Positions 14,432 to 23,100 of a stretch of DNA of 32,402 nt are shown here, in pieces. A model generated the notes under the pieces. The model was not told the origin of the DNA. It ran no database searches and saw nothing but the letters and a program-made list of their open reading frames with translations. The position numbers were made by a program, and so were the translations under genes. The number at the start of each line of letters is the position of its first letter. Position 1 is the first letter of the stretch. The stretch is from a virus, in IMG/VR virus record IMGVR_UViG_3300046474_000592, positions 1 through 32,402 of that record; one strand, written 5' to 3'.

Positions 14432-15106
14432 ATGCTGATTAAAAAACTGCTCAAGCTGCAAGACGTGTCGCTCAAGATGCAAGGCGACAGCGGCGTATTC
14501 GCCGGCTATGCGTCGGTGTGGGGTGGCGTCGATACCTATGGCGACACCATCTTAAAAGGCGCGTTTGCGGAAACGCTGCGCGTCACCAAACCCAAAATGT
14601 TCTACAACCATGAGTGGCGCATGCCCATTGGCAAATACACGCTGCTCAAGGAAGACGATCACGGCCTGTACGTTGAAGGCGAATTGACGCCGGGGCTGGC
14701 GCTGGCGTCGGACGTGCGTGCGGCCATGCTGCACGAGACGCTCGACGGCCTATCCATCGGTGGCTTCGTAAAACGTGGCGACTACGAAGAAACCGAAACG
14801 GGCCGAATCATCCGCAAGTGGACGAGCCTGATGGAAATCTCGCCGGTCGTCTTTCCCGCCGACTTTAACGCCCGCATCGATATGGAATCGGTCAAGAGCG
14901 AAGATTTTGAGGATGAGCTGGCGCAGTGCCAAACCGAACGTGATTTTGAACGGCTCCTGCGGGATGCAGGTTTAAGCCGTAAGGGGGCGTTGGCGGTTGC
15001 CTCCCGCGCAAAACAGGTCTTTGCGGTGCGAGATGCACCTCAAGGTGCAATGGATGCGAAAACCGCCGATCTCGTTTTGCAGCGCCTTCAATGCTTGGCG
15101 CAATAG
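14432..15106 (+). CDS. Prohead protease (HK97 gp4 family)
   Basis: A 224-aa caseinolytic-like prohead protease. Conserved elements are GYASVWGGVDTYGD (about 26-39), FYNHEW with the catalytic His near residue 56, and GLSIGGF with the catalytic Ser near residue 108. It removes the N-terminal scaffold domain of the capsid protein during maturation. AAGGA precedes ATG 14432. It is followed by a hairpin with a T tract before the capsid gene. Confidence 0.93.
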   Translation: MLIKKLLKLQDVSLKMQGDSGVFAGYASVWGGVDTYGDTILKGAFAETLRVTKPKMFYNHEWRMPIGKYTLLKEDDHGLYVEGELTPGLALASDVRAAMLHETLDGLSIGGFVKRGDYEETETGRIIRKWTSLMEISPVVFPADFNARIDMESVKSEDFEDELAQCQTERDFERLLRDAGLSRKGALAVASRAKQVFAVRDAPQGAMDAKTADLVLQRLQCLAQ

Positions 15107-15129
15107 TAATCCCAACAATGAAACCACAC

Positions 15130-15151
15130 GCCGCCTTCGGGCGGCTTTTTT
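15130..15151 (+). terminator. Terminator-like hairpin before the capsid gene
   Basis: GCCGCC-TTCG-GGCGGC followed by six T. It lies inside the late operon between the protease and the capsid genes, so it must be read through by modified polymerase, or it sets the 5' end of a stable capsid mRNA. Confidence 0.75.
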
Positions 15152-15170
15152 ATTTTTAGAGAGGTAATTG

Positions 15171-16334
15171 ATGAGCGAACAGATTATGAAGGCGTTGGAC
15201 AACATCGAGTCGAAAATGTCGGCTATGTCCGATAAGGCTACGGCGGAAATCAAGGAACACGGCAAGGTGTTGGCCGATACTAAGAGCGCGCTGGAAAATC
15301 TCGGCGTTGAACAACGTACGCTGGCCGACCGCCTGCTGCAACTGGAGCAGAAGGGCAGCGCACAGAAGGACGACGACAAGCCGGCAGATGAAAGCGTGGG
15401 CGAGCTGTTCACTAAGCACGCCGGCTATGAAAACTTCCAGAAAGCAGATGGCCGTGTGAAAACCCGCGTGGAGGTGAAGAACACCGTCACCAACGCCGTG
15501 GCGAACACCTTCTCCGACCGCCGCCCGAGCATCATCGAAGGCGCATTCCGCGTGTTCACGCTGGAAGACTTGATGACGCGTCTGCCGACCACGTCCAATG
15601 CTATCGACTACGTGAAAGAAAATGTCTTCACGAATGCGGCGGCGGAAGCGGCGGAAGGCGTTGCGCGCGGCCAATCGTCGATCACGTTTGTACCGGGCCA
15701 GATGCCGGTATCGACCATTAGCCACTGGATCAAGATTTCGCGTCAACTGGCGATGGACAATGCGGCGATGGCCGCCTACATCAATCGCCGCATGGTCTAT
15801 GGCGTGGATCTGAAAGCAGAAAACCAGATCGTCGCCGGAACTGGCGTAGGTCAAATCTCCGGCCTGACTGCCGCTGGCAATTACGTTGCACACGGCTACA
15901 CCGCTGCGCTGCTGACTGCTGCCGGCTTGGCAAACAACCGCTTCGACTTGATCGGCAAGATGATTGGCGACTGTGCGGCAGCAGATGCGCCGGCAGAAGT
16001 CATCATCCTGAACACCGTTGACTGGTGGACGCTGCGCTTGGCGAAGGATTCGACTGGCCGCTACATCTTGGGCGATCCGGGCGTGAACATCGTGCCGATG
16101 CTGTTCGGCCTGCCTGTCGTTGCATGCAACGCCATGACCACCGGCAAGGTATGGGTTGGCCCACTGAGCCAAGCTGTAACGCTGTGGGTGAACGGCACGA
16201 TGGCGCTGGATCTGTCCGACTCGGACGGCGACAACTTCACCAGCGGCCTCGTCACTGTGCGCGCCGAGCGCCGCGCCGCAGTCACCGTCGATAAGCCATT
16301 CGCCTGCCGCTACGGCGACTTGGTCGTCGCCTAA
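15171..16334 (+). CDS. Major capsid protein (HK97 gp5 family)
   Basis: A 387-aa capsid protein. ATG 15171 has GAGAGG upstream; a TTG three bases earlier is ignored. Residues about 1-100 are a charged coiled coil, the delta domain that acts as internal scaffold and is removed by the protease. The HK97 fold follows: an N-arm around AFRVFTLEDLMTRLPTTSNAI, an E-loop-like stretch, a spine helix near KISRQLAMDNAAMAAYI and the P-domain near the C-terminus. Hairpins lie on both sides of this gene. Confidence 0.95.
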   Translation: MSEQIMKALDNIESKMSAMSDKATAEIKEHGKVLADTKSALENLGVEQRTLADRLLQLEQKGSAQKDDDKPADESVGELFTKHAGYENFQKADGRVKTRVEVKNTVTNAVANTFSDRRPSIIEGAFRVFTLEDLMTRLPTTSNAIDYVKENVFTNAAAEAAEGVARGQSSITFVPGQMPVSTISHWIKISRQLAMDNAAMAAYINRRMVYGVDLKAENQIVAGTGVGQISGLTAAGNYVAHGYTAALLTAAGLANNRFDLIGKMIGDCAAADAPAEVIILNTVDWWTLRLAKDSTGRYILGDPGVNIVPMLFGLPVVACNAMTTGKVWVGPLSQAVTLWVNGTMALDLSDSDGDNFTSGLVTVRAERRAAVTVDKPFACRYGDLVVA

Positions 16335-16341
16335 TACAACC

Positions 16342-16360
16342 GGGCCGGACCATCCGGCCC
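16342..16360 (+). terminator. Hairpin after the capsid gene
   Basis: GGGCCGGA and TCCGGCCC with a 3-nt loop, 8 bp after the capsid stop. There is no clear T tract, so it is better read as a stabilising or processing hairpin than as an efficient terminator. Confidence 0.5.
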
Positions 16361-16364
16361 ATTT

Positions 16365-16380
16365 GTGCAGACGTCTGCAC
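16365..16380. repeat. Dispersed 16-bp palindrome, copy 4 (perfect)
   Basis: A perfect GTGCAGACGTCTGCAC between the post-capsid hairpin and the Shine-Dalgarno of the next gene. Confidence 0.75.
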
Positions 16381-16391
16381 AGGAGAATAAA

Positions 16392-16766
16392 TTGAGTCAA
16401 GTTCAAGTAAAGATGCTGCTGACCTCGATCACGGCGCAATACGGCACGCTGAACCAAGGCGATACGCTGCGCACTTCCCCGGAATTCGCCAAGCACTTGG
16501 TCGAGGATTGCGGTGCCGCGAAGTACGTCGAGGCTGAGCAGGCACAAGCGCCTGTGACCTTGTTGGCCGACGTGCCGGCCGAGCTGGTCGTCAAGCCGAA
16601 AGCTCCGTCGCGCAAAACGGCGAAGCCGGAGGCATCGACTGCACCGGCTGGCAGCGATGAACAAGCCCCGGCAGATAGCGGTACGTCGGCAGATGGTGGC
16701 GGCGCGGAGTCCGTCGAATCGACTGGCATCGCCGCTGCAACCGGCGACGACGCTACCCAGCAATGA
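16392..16766 (+). CDS. Small structural-region protein with disordered tail
   Basis: A 124-aa protein starting at TTG 16392, with AGGAG 7 nt upstream; a GTG at 16365 inside the palindrome is rejected because it has no ribosome site. Residues about 1-50 (VKMLLTSITAQYGTLNQGDTL, then EFAKHLVEDCGAAKYVE) resemble a small phage fold found between capsid and connector genes. The rest is Ala/Pro/Ser/Glu-rich and low complexity. Function unknown; a head accessory protein is possible. Its end overlaps the connector start. Confidence 0.65.
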   Translation: MSQVQVKMLLTSITAQYGTLNQGDTLRTSPEFAKHLVEDCGAAKYVEAEQAQAPVTLLADVPAELVVKPKAPSRKTAKPEASTAPAGSDEQAPADSGTSADGGGAESVESTGIAAATGDDATQQ

Positions 16767-17317
16767 GCTTTCGGCGCATAAGCGAGCCTGTCTGCTTGCC
16801 GGTCGAACTCGCTGCCGCGAAAGCCAATTTGCGTATCGATGGCGACGACTTGGATGCAGTCGTGACCTTGTGGATTGAAGGCATCACGGAATCACTCGAA
16901 CACGAGATCGGGCAATGCCTCATGACGCAGGCGTGGTGTGGAGCGTTCTCGGGATTCAAGGATGGCTTGCCGTTGCCGCACCCAGCGACCAACGTCACGA
17001 AAATCGAATACGTCGATCAGAACGGCGATCTCTGCGAGCTGGACCCGGCGGCAGTGAAAATTGTGCAGAAGCGCTACAGCAGCAGCTTGCATGTGGTCGC
17101 GCCGGGTAGTTGGCCGTTGGCCGGCTGCGGTGAAGATTCAGTGAGTATCACGGTCGAATGCGGTTATGGCGGTGAACCTAAATTCACGCCGCGCAACGTC
17201 CAGCTCTACATCCTCGCCAAGCTAGTCGATCAGTTCGACCCGGCGACGCAAAGCGAGAAGAAGACGCCGCAATCGGTCTACATCGACCGCCTGCTAGATG
17301 CCTGCCGGAGTTACTAA
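16763..17317 (+). CDS. Head-tail connector, phiE125 gp8 / HK97 gp6 type
   Basis: A 184-aa protein with the phiE125 gp8 pattern: an N-terminal helical gp6-like region (PVELAAAKANLRIDGDDLD, about 14-32) followed by a beta-rich part with PLPHPATNVTKIEYVD and a C-terminal helix. It forms the ring under the portal that closes the filled head. ATGA-type overlaps on both sides show coupling. Confidence 0.85.
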   Translation: MSFRRISEPVCLPVELAAAKANLRIDGDDLDAVVTLWIEGITESLEHEIGQCLMTQAWCGAFSGFKDGLPLPHPATNVTKIEYVDQNGDLCELDPAAVKIVQKRYSSSLHVVAPGSWPLAGCGEDSVSITVECGYGGEPKFTPRNVQLYILAKLVDQFDPATQSEKKTPQSVYIDRLLDACRSY

Positions 17318-17640
17318 TGGCCGCATTTTCCATGACGCTAAACCGGCGTATCAAGATTATGAAGCAGGGCGGCAGTGACGAGCTGGGGCAAGTCGATCCG
17401 AATGCCTTCGTGGAGTTACGGCCAGCGTGGGCAAGTATCCGCAACATGACCGGCGCGGAAGCGATTCGTGCCGGCGCAATGTCCGACAAGGTGCATTGCT
17501 CGGTGCGCTTGCGCTACTGCACTGACGTGATGATCGGGATGCGCGTTGAACAGGCTGGCAGCGCGTACGTTGTTCGGGCCGTGCTGCCGGATGAGGCGCA
17601 ACGCCGCCACGTTGATCTCGTGTGCGAGGTAATGCGATGA
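17317..17640 (+). CDS. Head-closure / head-tail joining protein
   Basis: A 107-aa protein of the SPP1 gp16-like head-tail joining family: LNRRIKIMKQG at the N-terminus, then WASIRNMTGAEAIRAG, ending in short beta-strands. It should cap the connector. ATG 17317 overlaps the preceding stop by one base. Confidence 0.85.
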   Translation: MAAFSMTLNRRIKIMKQGGSDELGQVDPNAFVELRPAWASIRNMTGAEAIRAGAMSDKVHCSVRLRYCTDVMIGMRVEQAGSAYVVRAVLPDEAQRRHVDLVCEVMR

Positions 17641-18161
17641 GCTTTGGATTTCGACTCGATGCAACGGCGCTCGATGCAATGTTGGATGGCCTTGAAGATG
17701 ATTTGACGGCAGCAGCGCGGCCAGCAGCACAGGCGGCAGCGCAGATCTTGTATGACCAAGCGAAGCGCAATGTGGCGGCGCTCGGGCAGATCACAGGCAA
17801 TCTGGCTCGTTCTATCTATCAGGTGTACTCGCAGGACCAAAGTGCCGATGGCCGCGCCGTGTATCACGTTAGCTGGAATGCACGCAAAGCGCCGCATGGT
17901 GGCCTCGTTGAGTTCGGCTATGTCCAGCGCTACGCAACCTACATCGGCAAGAACGGCAATTGGTACACCGCCGTACGTGCGGAGATGCGCGGCAAGCCTC
18001 CGCCTTCGCGCCGTGCCTCTCAGGCCGTGAAGGATGCGTATTACGTCACTCTGCCACAGCCGAAACAGGTTTCGGCCAAGTCGTTCATGCGCGCGGCGGC
18101 GATCAAGCTGCCCGAGGCGAAAAGCGCGGCGGAAGCTGAGATTCTACGGAGGCTGTCGTGA
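17637..18161 (+). CDS. HK97 gp10-like head-tail protein
   Basis: A 174-aa protein of the HK97 gp10 family, typified by a long N-terminal helix (about 8-50), then TGNLARSIYQVY and a HGGLVEFGY segment at about 85-93. It is a minor tail/connector component. ATG 17637 overlaps the preceding TGA. Confidence 0.88.
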   Translation: MSFGFRLDATALDAMLDGLEDDLTAAARPAAQAAAQILYDQAKRNVAALGQITGNLARSIYQVYSQDQSADGRAVYHVSWNARKAPHGGLVEFGYVQRYATYIGKNGNWYTAVRAEMRGKPPPSRRASQAVKDAYYVTLPQPKQVSAKSFMRAAAIKLPEAKSAAEAEILRRLS

Positions 18162-18511
18162 CACTCGAAGCTTATTTGACTGCGCTGCTCAAGCAAGCAT
18201 GCGCGCAGACGTTCCCTGACTTTGCGCCGCCGGGGACCGCGCTGCCATACATCACGTATCAACAAATCTACGGCGAAGCGATTCGCTATTTAGGAAGGGA
18301 GGTGCCAACGAAGGAAAACGCGGTCATGCAAATCAATGTGTGGTCCGCGTCGAGAAAGGAAGCCAAGGCGCTGATTCTTCGCGTCGAGGAGCTGCTTATC
18401 TTGGCGACGGAGTTTCAAGCGTCGCCGCAGGCGGCAAGCGTCTCCGACTTCGAGGCCGGGTTGCCTGCCTATTGTAGTCGGCAGGATTTCAGCATATGGG
18501 CTGATCGATAG
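18158..18511 (+). CDS. DUF3168 tail completion protein
   Basis: A 117-aa protein with the DUF3168 layout: an N-terminal helix (LEAYLTALLKQAC), LPYITYQQI, then VMQINVWSASRKEAKAL and a C-terminal strand DFSIWAD. DUF3168 proteins (HK97 gp9-like) join the tail tube to the head. GTG 18158 overlaps the preceding stop. Confidence 0.87.
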   Translation: MTLEAYLTALLKQACAQTFPDFAPPGTALPYITYQQIYGEAIRYLGREVPTKENAVMQINVWSASRKEAKALILRVEELLILATEFQASPQAASVSDFEAGLPAYCSRQDFSIWADR

Positions 18512-18536
18512 CCCCATCAACAAGTAACACCACACC

Positions 18537-18570
18537 AAGCCGCCGGAAGCGATTCCGGCGGCTTTTTTTT
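18537..18570 (+). terminator. Strong terminator before the tail-tube gene
   Basis: A perfect 12-bp stem AAGCCGCCGGAA/TTCCGGCGGCTT with a GCGA tetraloop and eight T. Two shorter hairpins follow, CGTCC/GGACG at 18571-18585 and GCCCGC/GCGGGC near 18597-18608. No new promoter is evident before the next gene. Confidence 0.88.
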
Positions 18571-18625
18571 CGTCCCTATTGGACGCTCTACTTATGCCCG
18601 CGCGGGCAAGAAAGGTAATACACAC

Positions 18626-19273
18626 ATGGCAGCACGTCTCCCTGACGGCGCTATCGTCACCATTGGCACCGCCTTCGGTGCTCCTAAGGCGATTACCGGC
18701 ATTACTAACGCCACCCCCGGCGTAGTGGCATCCAATGCCCACGGCTTCCAGAACAACGATTTGCTGATTATGTCGTCGGGCTGGTCGAACCTGAATAACC
18801 GTGTCGTACGCGCCGCTGGCGTGGCGGCAAATGCGTACAACCTCGACCAGATCGACACCACGCTAACTACCTTGTATCCGGCTGGCTCGGGTGTCGGCAA
18901 TGCAACGCCAATCACGGCATGGACGCAGATCTCGCAGATCATGGATTTCCAAACCCAAGGTGGCGATCAGCAGTTCACCAGCGTGTCGTACATGGAGCAG
19001 AACTTCGAGATCCAGTTGCCCACGGTCGTCAGCGCCATGAGCATCAACATCAGCATTGCGGATGATCCAACGCTGGCCGGCTACCAAGCCCTCAAGGCGG
19101 CATCGGATGCGCGCGCGGTTCGTCCACTGCGCTTGCAACTGCCTGACGGTTCGTTCCTGCTGTACTACGGCATGGTGTCTTTCAACGAAACGCCGACCCT
19201 TGGCAAAGGCCAAGTCATGCAGGTGAAGGCGACCTTCTCGCTGCAAGGCAAACCGGTGCGCTACGCATCGTAA
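18626..19273 (+). CDS. Major tail tube protein
   Basis: A 215-aa protein of the siphophage tail-tube type. The beta-rich core includes TWTQISQIMDFQ-like and QQFTSVSYMEQNFEIQLPTV segments and ends with TLGKGQVMQVKATFSLQG. ATG 18626 has AAGGT upstream. Like the capsid gene, it is flanked by hairpins and followed by the tail assembly chaperones, as in lambda-like tails. Confidence 0.88.
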   Translation: MAARLPDGAIVTIGTAFGAPKAITGITNATPGVVASNAHGFQNNDLLIMSSGWSNLNNRVVRAAGVAANAYNLDQIDTTLTTLYPAGSGVGNATPITAWTQISQIMDFQTQGGDQQFTSVSYMEQNFEIQLPTVVSAMSINISIADDPTLAGYQALKAASDARAVRPLRLQLPDGSFLLYYGMVSFNETPTLGKGQVMQVKATFSLQGKPVRYAS

Positions 19274-19295
19274 TTTCCCATCCATCGCAACACTT

Positions 19296-19315
19296 CCGGC
19301 CGACTGTTCGGCCGG
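19296..19315 (+). terminator. Hairpin after the tail-tube gene
   Basis: CCGGCCGA and TCGGCCGG with a 4-nt loop, followed by a weak CTCTTTA tract, 23 bp after the tail-tube stop. It is probably a weak terminator or an mRNA-stabilising hairpin. Confidence 0.5.
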
Positions 19316-19344
19316 CTCTTTACTTACATCTATAGAGGCAACAC

Positions 19345-19794
19345 ATGGCAAAAATCGTACTGGGTCAACGTCCTGAAAAATTCTCGCGCGCAGTCAAGTT
19401 CGCGCTGCTCGACAACAGCACCGCGTGGATCAACGTGGATTTCAAATACCGCACTCGCTCTGAATACGGCGCATTCGTCGATACGTCGGTGGAGCGCTCG
19501 AAGAAAGCTGCGGCAGACGCCTTGAAGCAGGCCATTGAAGCAGCCGAACTGGCAGCAAGTGCCGGCGCCGATGATGCCAGCTACATCGAAAAGCTGCCGG
19601 GCATGAAAGACGTGCTGGACAAGTCGAGCGCCGAGAACGTGGAATTCCTGCTGGAAGTTGTGACCGGCTGGAATCTGGACGCATCGCTGGGCCGCGATTC
19701 GATTGTGCAATTGGTCGATGAATACCCACAGGCTGCGCTCGCGATCATCGACACCTACCGCTTGGCCTGCACCGAAGGCCGTCAGGGAAACTAA
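19345..19794 (+). CDS. Tail assembly chaperone (gpG-like)
   Basis: A 149-aa acidic helical protein in the place of lambda gpG, with VERSKKAAADALKQAIEAAELA-type helices at the centre. It should coat the tape measure protein during tail assembly. ATG 19345 has GAGG upstream. Its last sense codons contain the slippery heptamer GGGAAAC directly before the TAA stop, so a fraction of ribosomes can extend into the next ORF. Confidence 0.85.
   Translation: MAKIVLGQRPEKFSRAVKFALLDNSTAWINVDFKYRTRSEYGAFVDTSVERSKKAAADALKQAIEAAELAASAGADDASYIEKLPGMKDVLDKSSAENVEFLLEVVTGWNLDASLGRDSIVQLVDEYPQAALAIIDTYRLACTEGRQGN
19785..19791 (+). promoter_or_regulatory. -1 ribosomal frameshift site GGGAAAC
   Basis: In the chaperone frame it reads G GGA AAC followed at once by TAA, a canonical X XXY YYZ slippery heptamer. 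The next ORF is in the -1 frame and open without a stop from this point. Lambda G-GT uses the nearly identical GGGAAAG. The predicted fusion is 258 aa. Confidence 0.85.
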
Positions 19795-19811
19795 AAGCCA
19801 TCGCGCGGGCG

Positions 19812-20120
19812 ATGTACGAACGGCTGCCCGATAGCGACAAGCCGGACGCATTCGGATTGACGCGAGCCGACTTCGAGCGCGTCGCCGTCGAGGTATGGCC
19901 CGAACACTGGCGCGCATACGAACTGTTCTGCGATGTGCAGACGCAGTGGCGAACTGGCGCGGGCGGGCCGACAGGCCTTGACTACAACGTGCTGTATCGA
20001 CGACTAGACCGCGTGCAAGCGCGCTACGGCCTTTCCGACGACGAGCGCGATGGGCTTGAGGACGACGTCCGCGCGATGGAATACGAAGCATTGGCAGCGA
20101 TGCACGAGAAGAACGAATAG
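19812..20120 (+). CDS. DUF1799 protein, frameshift extension (GT-like)
   Basis: A 102-aa DUF1799 domain protein (W-P-E-H-W-R-A near residue 30, then GPTGLDYNVLYRRLD). The ATG at 19812 has no clear ribosome site, and the reading frame is open upstream to the slippery site, adding seven residues. It is therefore probably made mainly as the C-terminal part of a 258-aa -1 frameshift product, the equivalent of lambda gpGT, which links the tape measure to the tube protein. Confidence 0.82.
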   Translation: MYERLPDSDKPDAFGLTRADFERVAVEVWPEHWRAYELFCDVQTQWRTGAGGPTGLDYNVLYRRLDRVQARYGLSDDERDGLEDDVRAMEYEALAAMHEKNE

Positions 20121-20128
20121 GAGGTTCA

Positions 20129-23100
20129 ATGTCCGATGAGCGCAAGATTCAATTAGCAGTCGAAGTTGATGCCACTGCTGCGCGACCGGGACTGGCCGAG
20201 CTACGACAAGAGGTTCAGACTACCGCTGCGTCGGTGGCGCGCGCGGGCGAGCAGGCGAGCGCTGCTATGGACGGCATTGGCGACGCGGCGGCTGGTTCGT
20301 CGCGCAAGGTGGAAGCAGCCGAGCGCAACCTGATCGGCTCGATCCAGCGTGCGACAGCCGCAGCGCAAGCCGGTAGTCGTTCCGGCAGCGCTTTTTACGA
20401 GTCATTGGCGACTCAGCGCGGCGTTGACCCGCGTGCGCTTGAACCGTATCTGGCGCAGTTGCGTGCAGTCGAGGCCGCGCAGTCTGCGGCAAACAATGCC
20501 CTGAACGGCTCGCGCGCGTCGTTCGGCGGCGTCACCACGTCCGCTGCGCAGACGGCGGCAGCGCTGCGCGGTGTGCCGGCGCAGTTCACCGATATCGTCA
20601 CCAGCATCCAAGGTGGGCAAGCGCCACTAACTGTATTCCTTCAGCAAGGCGGGCAGTTGCGCGACACGTTCGGCAGTGCCGGCGCTGCCGCGCGCGGCTT
20701 GGGTGGTTATGTCGTCAGTTTGATGACGCCCCTTAATCTGGTCGCTGCTGCCGTCATTGGCTTGGCGGTTGCACACCACGCGGGTGCGGCAGAAGCCGAA
20801 GCCTACGGGCGCTCGTTGGCATTGACCAACAATGCAGTTGGCAGCTCCGTCGATCAAATGTCGGATGCCGCACGTAACATCGGCAAGATGACCGGCTCGC
20901 AGCGCGAGGCTGCCGGCGTGCTGGCGGAGCTGGCCGGCGCGGGCCAAGTTGCTGGCGACCGTCTCCAGTGGTACGGCAAGGTCGCTGTAGAGATGCAGCG
21001 CGACGTGGGCCGTGCGGCAAAGGAAACGATCAGCGACTTTACGGAGCTGGGCCAGTCGCCGGTTGCGGCGTTGGAAAAGATCAACGACAAGTACCACGTC
21101 GTTACTGCCGCCATCTATGAGCAGGTCAAGGCGTTGGAAGATCAGGGCAAGCACAGCGAGGCCGCGAAGGTCGCGCAAGACGCTTATGCCAATGCTATGG
21201 AAGCACAGCATGATCGTGTGCTCAGTACCTTGTCGGACTGGGAAAACGGTTGGTTGCGTATCAAGAAAGCTGCATCCGGCGCGCTCGATTCCGCTATTGA
21301 TCTCGCGATGGGGCGCGAGGCAACGAACTCTGAAAAGATCAATTCGTTGCTGCGTGAGCGCGAGTTGATCGAGAAACGCATCGCCAAGGCTGCGCCAAAG
21401 GGCGACGCCCGCCTCGATGCGGAGCTCCAGTTTGAGCTCGAACAAAACAAGGCACGCATCAACGCGCTGCGCGATAAGACGGATGCAACCAAGGCTGCTG
21501 CTAAGGCTGATGCCGAGGCGGCTGAGGTTAATTCGGCGCGGATGAAATGGGACAAAGACAGCGATCAATACCTGTCGCGTAATGCGCAGCTTGAGCGCGA
21601 CATTGCCAAGGCGCGCAACGAAGGCGCGGCGGCGCAACTGTCCGCTGGCGAGATTGAGAAGCGTATCGGCTTGGTCCGTCAGAAGTATTCGGACATTTTC
21701 AACAATCAGATCGAATCGCAGATTGCCGCGCTCAAGCGTCGCAATGCGGTTGAAGAAGAGGTGGCCGGTCGTGCCGGCGCGGCGCTCGCCTCGGCCCACA
21801 CTTCCGGGCAGGTCAACGAGGAAGATTACGTCAAAGGTACAGCGCAGATCGATCAAGCTGCGATTGCGCGCCAACGTGCAGGCGTGGAGGATGAATTGCG
21901 CCTGGCCATGCGCAAGCAGAATAGCCTCAAGGAGCAGGCCGATTTGCGTGGGCAATTGGCGCTGCTCGATGAGAAATCCACTTCCCGCCAGCTCGTGCTT
22001 GAAAACCAGCTCTACGAGTTGGAAGTGCGCAAGTCGCGTCAAGCTGCTGACAACTACGCCAACGCGGTTGAGGCGGCGGCAGGCGATACGCGTAGCCTTC
22101 AACAGCAAGTGCAGGCGCAGCGTGACTCCAATGCTCAGATCGGCTTGTCTGCGTCTGCCTTGGCCGAGCTCGAAGCTGTGCGTCTTGAAGCGCTGGCTAC
22201 CCGCAAGGAGGAGAACGCCGATCTCGCGGAAGGACTGGATCTCAGTGGCCGTATGTCCGAAGAGTACCTCGCGCAGGCGGCGGCACTTCGGGAACTGGCT
22301 GATGTCAAGCGCGAGGGGGCTGCAAAGCAGGTTGTTGTCAAGCAAGCAGAGGACGCCGCGCAGGCGTGGAAACGCGCTTCTCAGGAAATCAGCAGCAGCT
22401 TGACCGATGCCTTAATGCGCGGCTTCGAAGGGGGTAAGAGCTTTGCGGTCAATCTGCGCGATACCGTCGTCAATATGTTTAAGACGATGGTGCTCAAGCC
22501 AACGATCATGGCCGCTTTGGGCGGTTCCTCGTCTACCGGTATTGGTGGGGGAGGGGGAGTCGGTGCTGCCGGCGACTGGCTCAGTGCGGGAAAGATGCTC
22601 TATTCAGGCTTCTCTACTGGCATTAGTAGCAGCCTAGGCACTGCCGTTACGCAGCTCGGCAATCTGTTCGGATCACAGGCAGTTTCGTCGTTTGGTGCCG
22701 GAATGGGGCTGACCACTTCGCAGGCTGCGACTGCGTCGAGTGCATACGCTGCCGCTGGGAATTCGACTGCTGCAACTGGCTTAACGGCTGGTGCAAGTGC
22801 CGCGAGGGCGATTCCTATTGTCGGTTGGATCATTGCGGGCATGCAGGCTGCTAATGGCTTCATGAAGCAGGGATTTGAGCCGGACAACGGGACGCTCAAC
22901 CCAATTGGAAAGGCCATCGGCGCACCAACAAATTTTGAGTACAAGTCGTTGCAGTGGCTTGGCATGAATAAAACGCTTGCCAATATCCTCTCGGGCGCAA
23001 GCATCAATACCAAGCTCTTTGGTCGCGCGAGTCCAAAGGTGGAGAGCAGCGGCATTGAAGGCGCGGTGAGTGCATCTGGCTTTGCCGGGAATGCTTACGC

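Noticed and set aside
15156-16763. A 535-codon minus-strand ORF across the capsid gene
   Set aside because: It is antisense to the clear HK97 capsid gene, has no ribosome site and reads as a shadow of GC-rich codons.
20627-22345. A 572-codon minus-strand ORF inside the tape measure gene
   Set aside because: It lies wholly antisense to an unmistakable tape measure gene and has no domain pattern.
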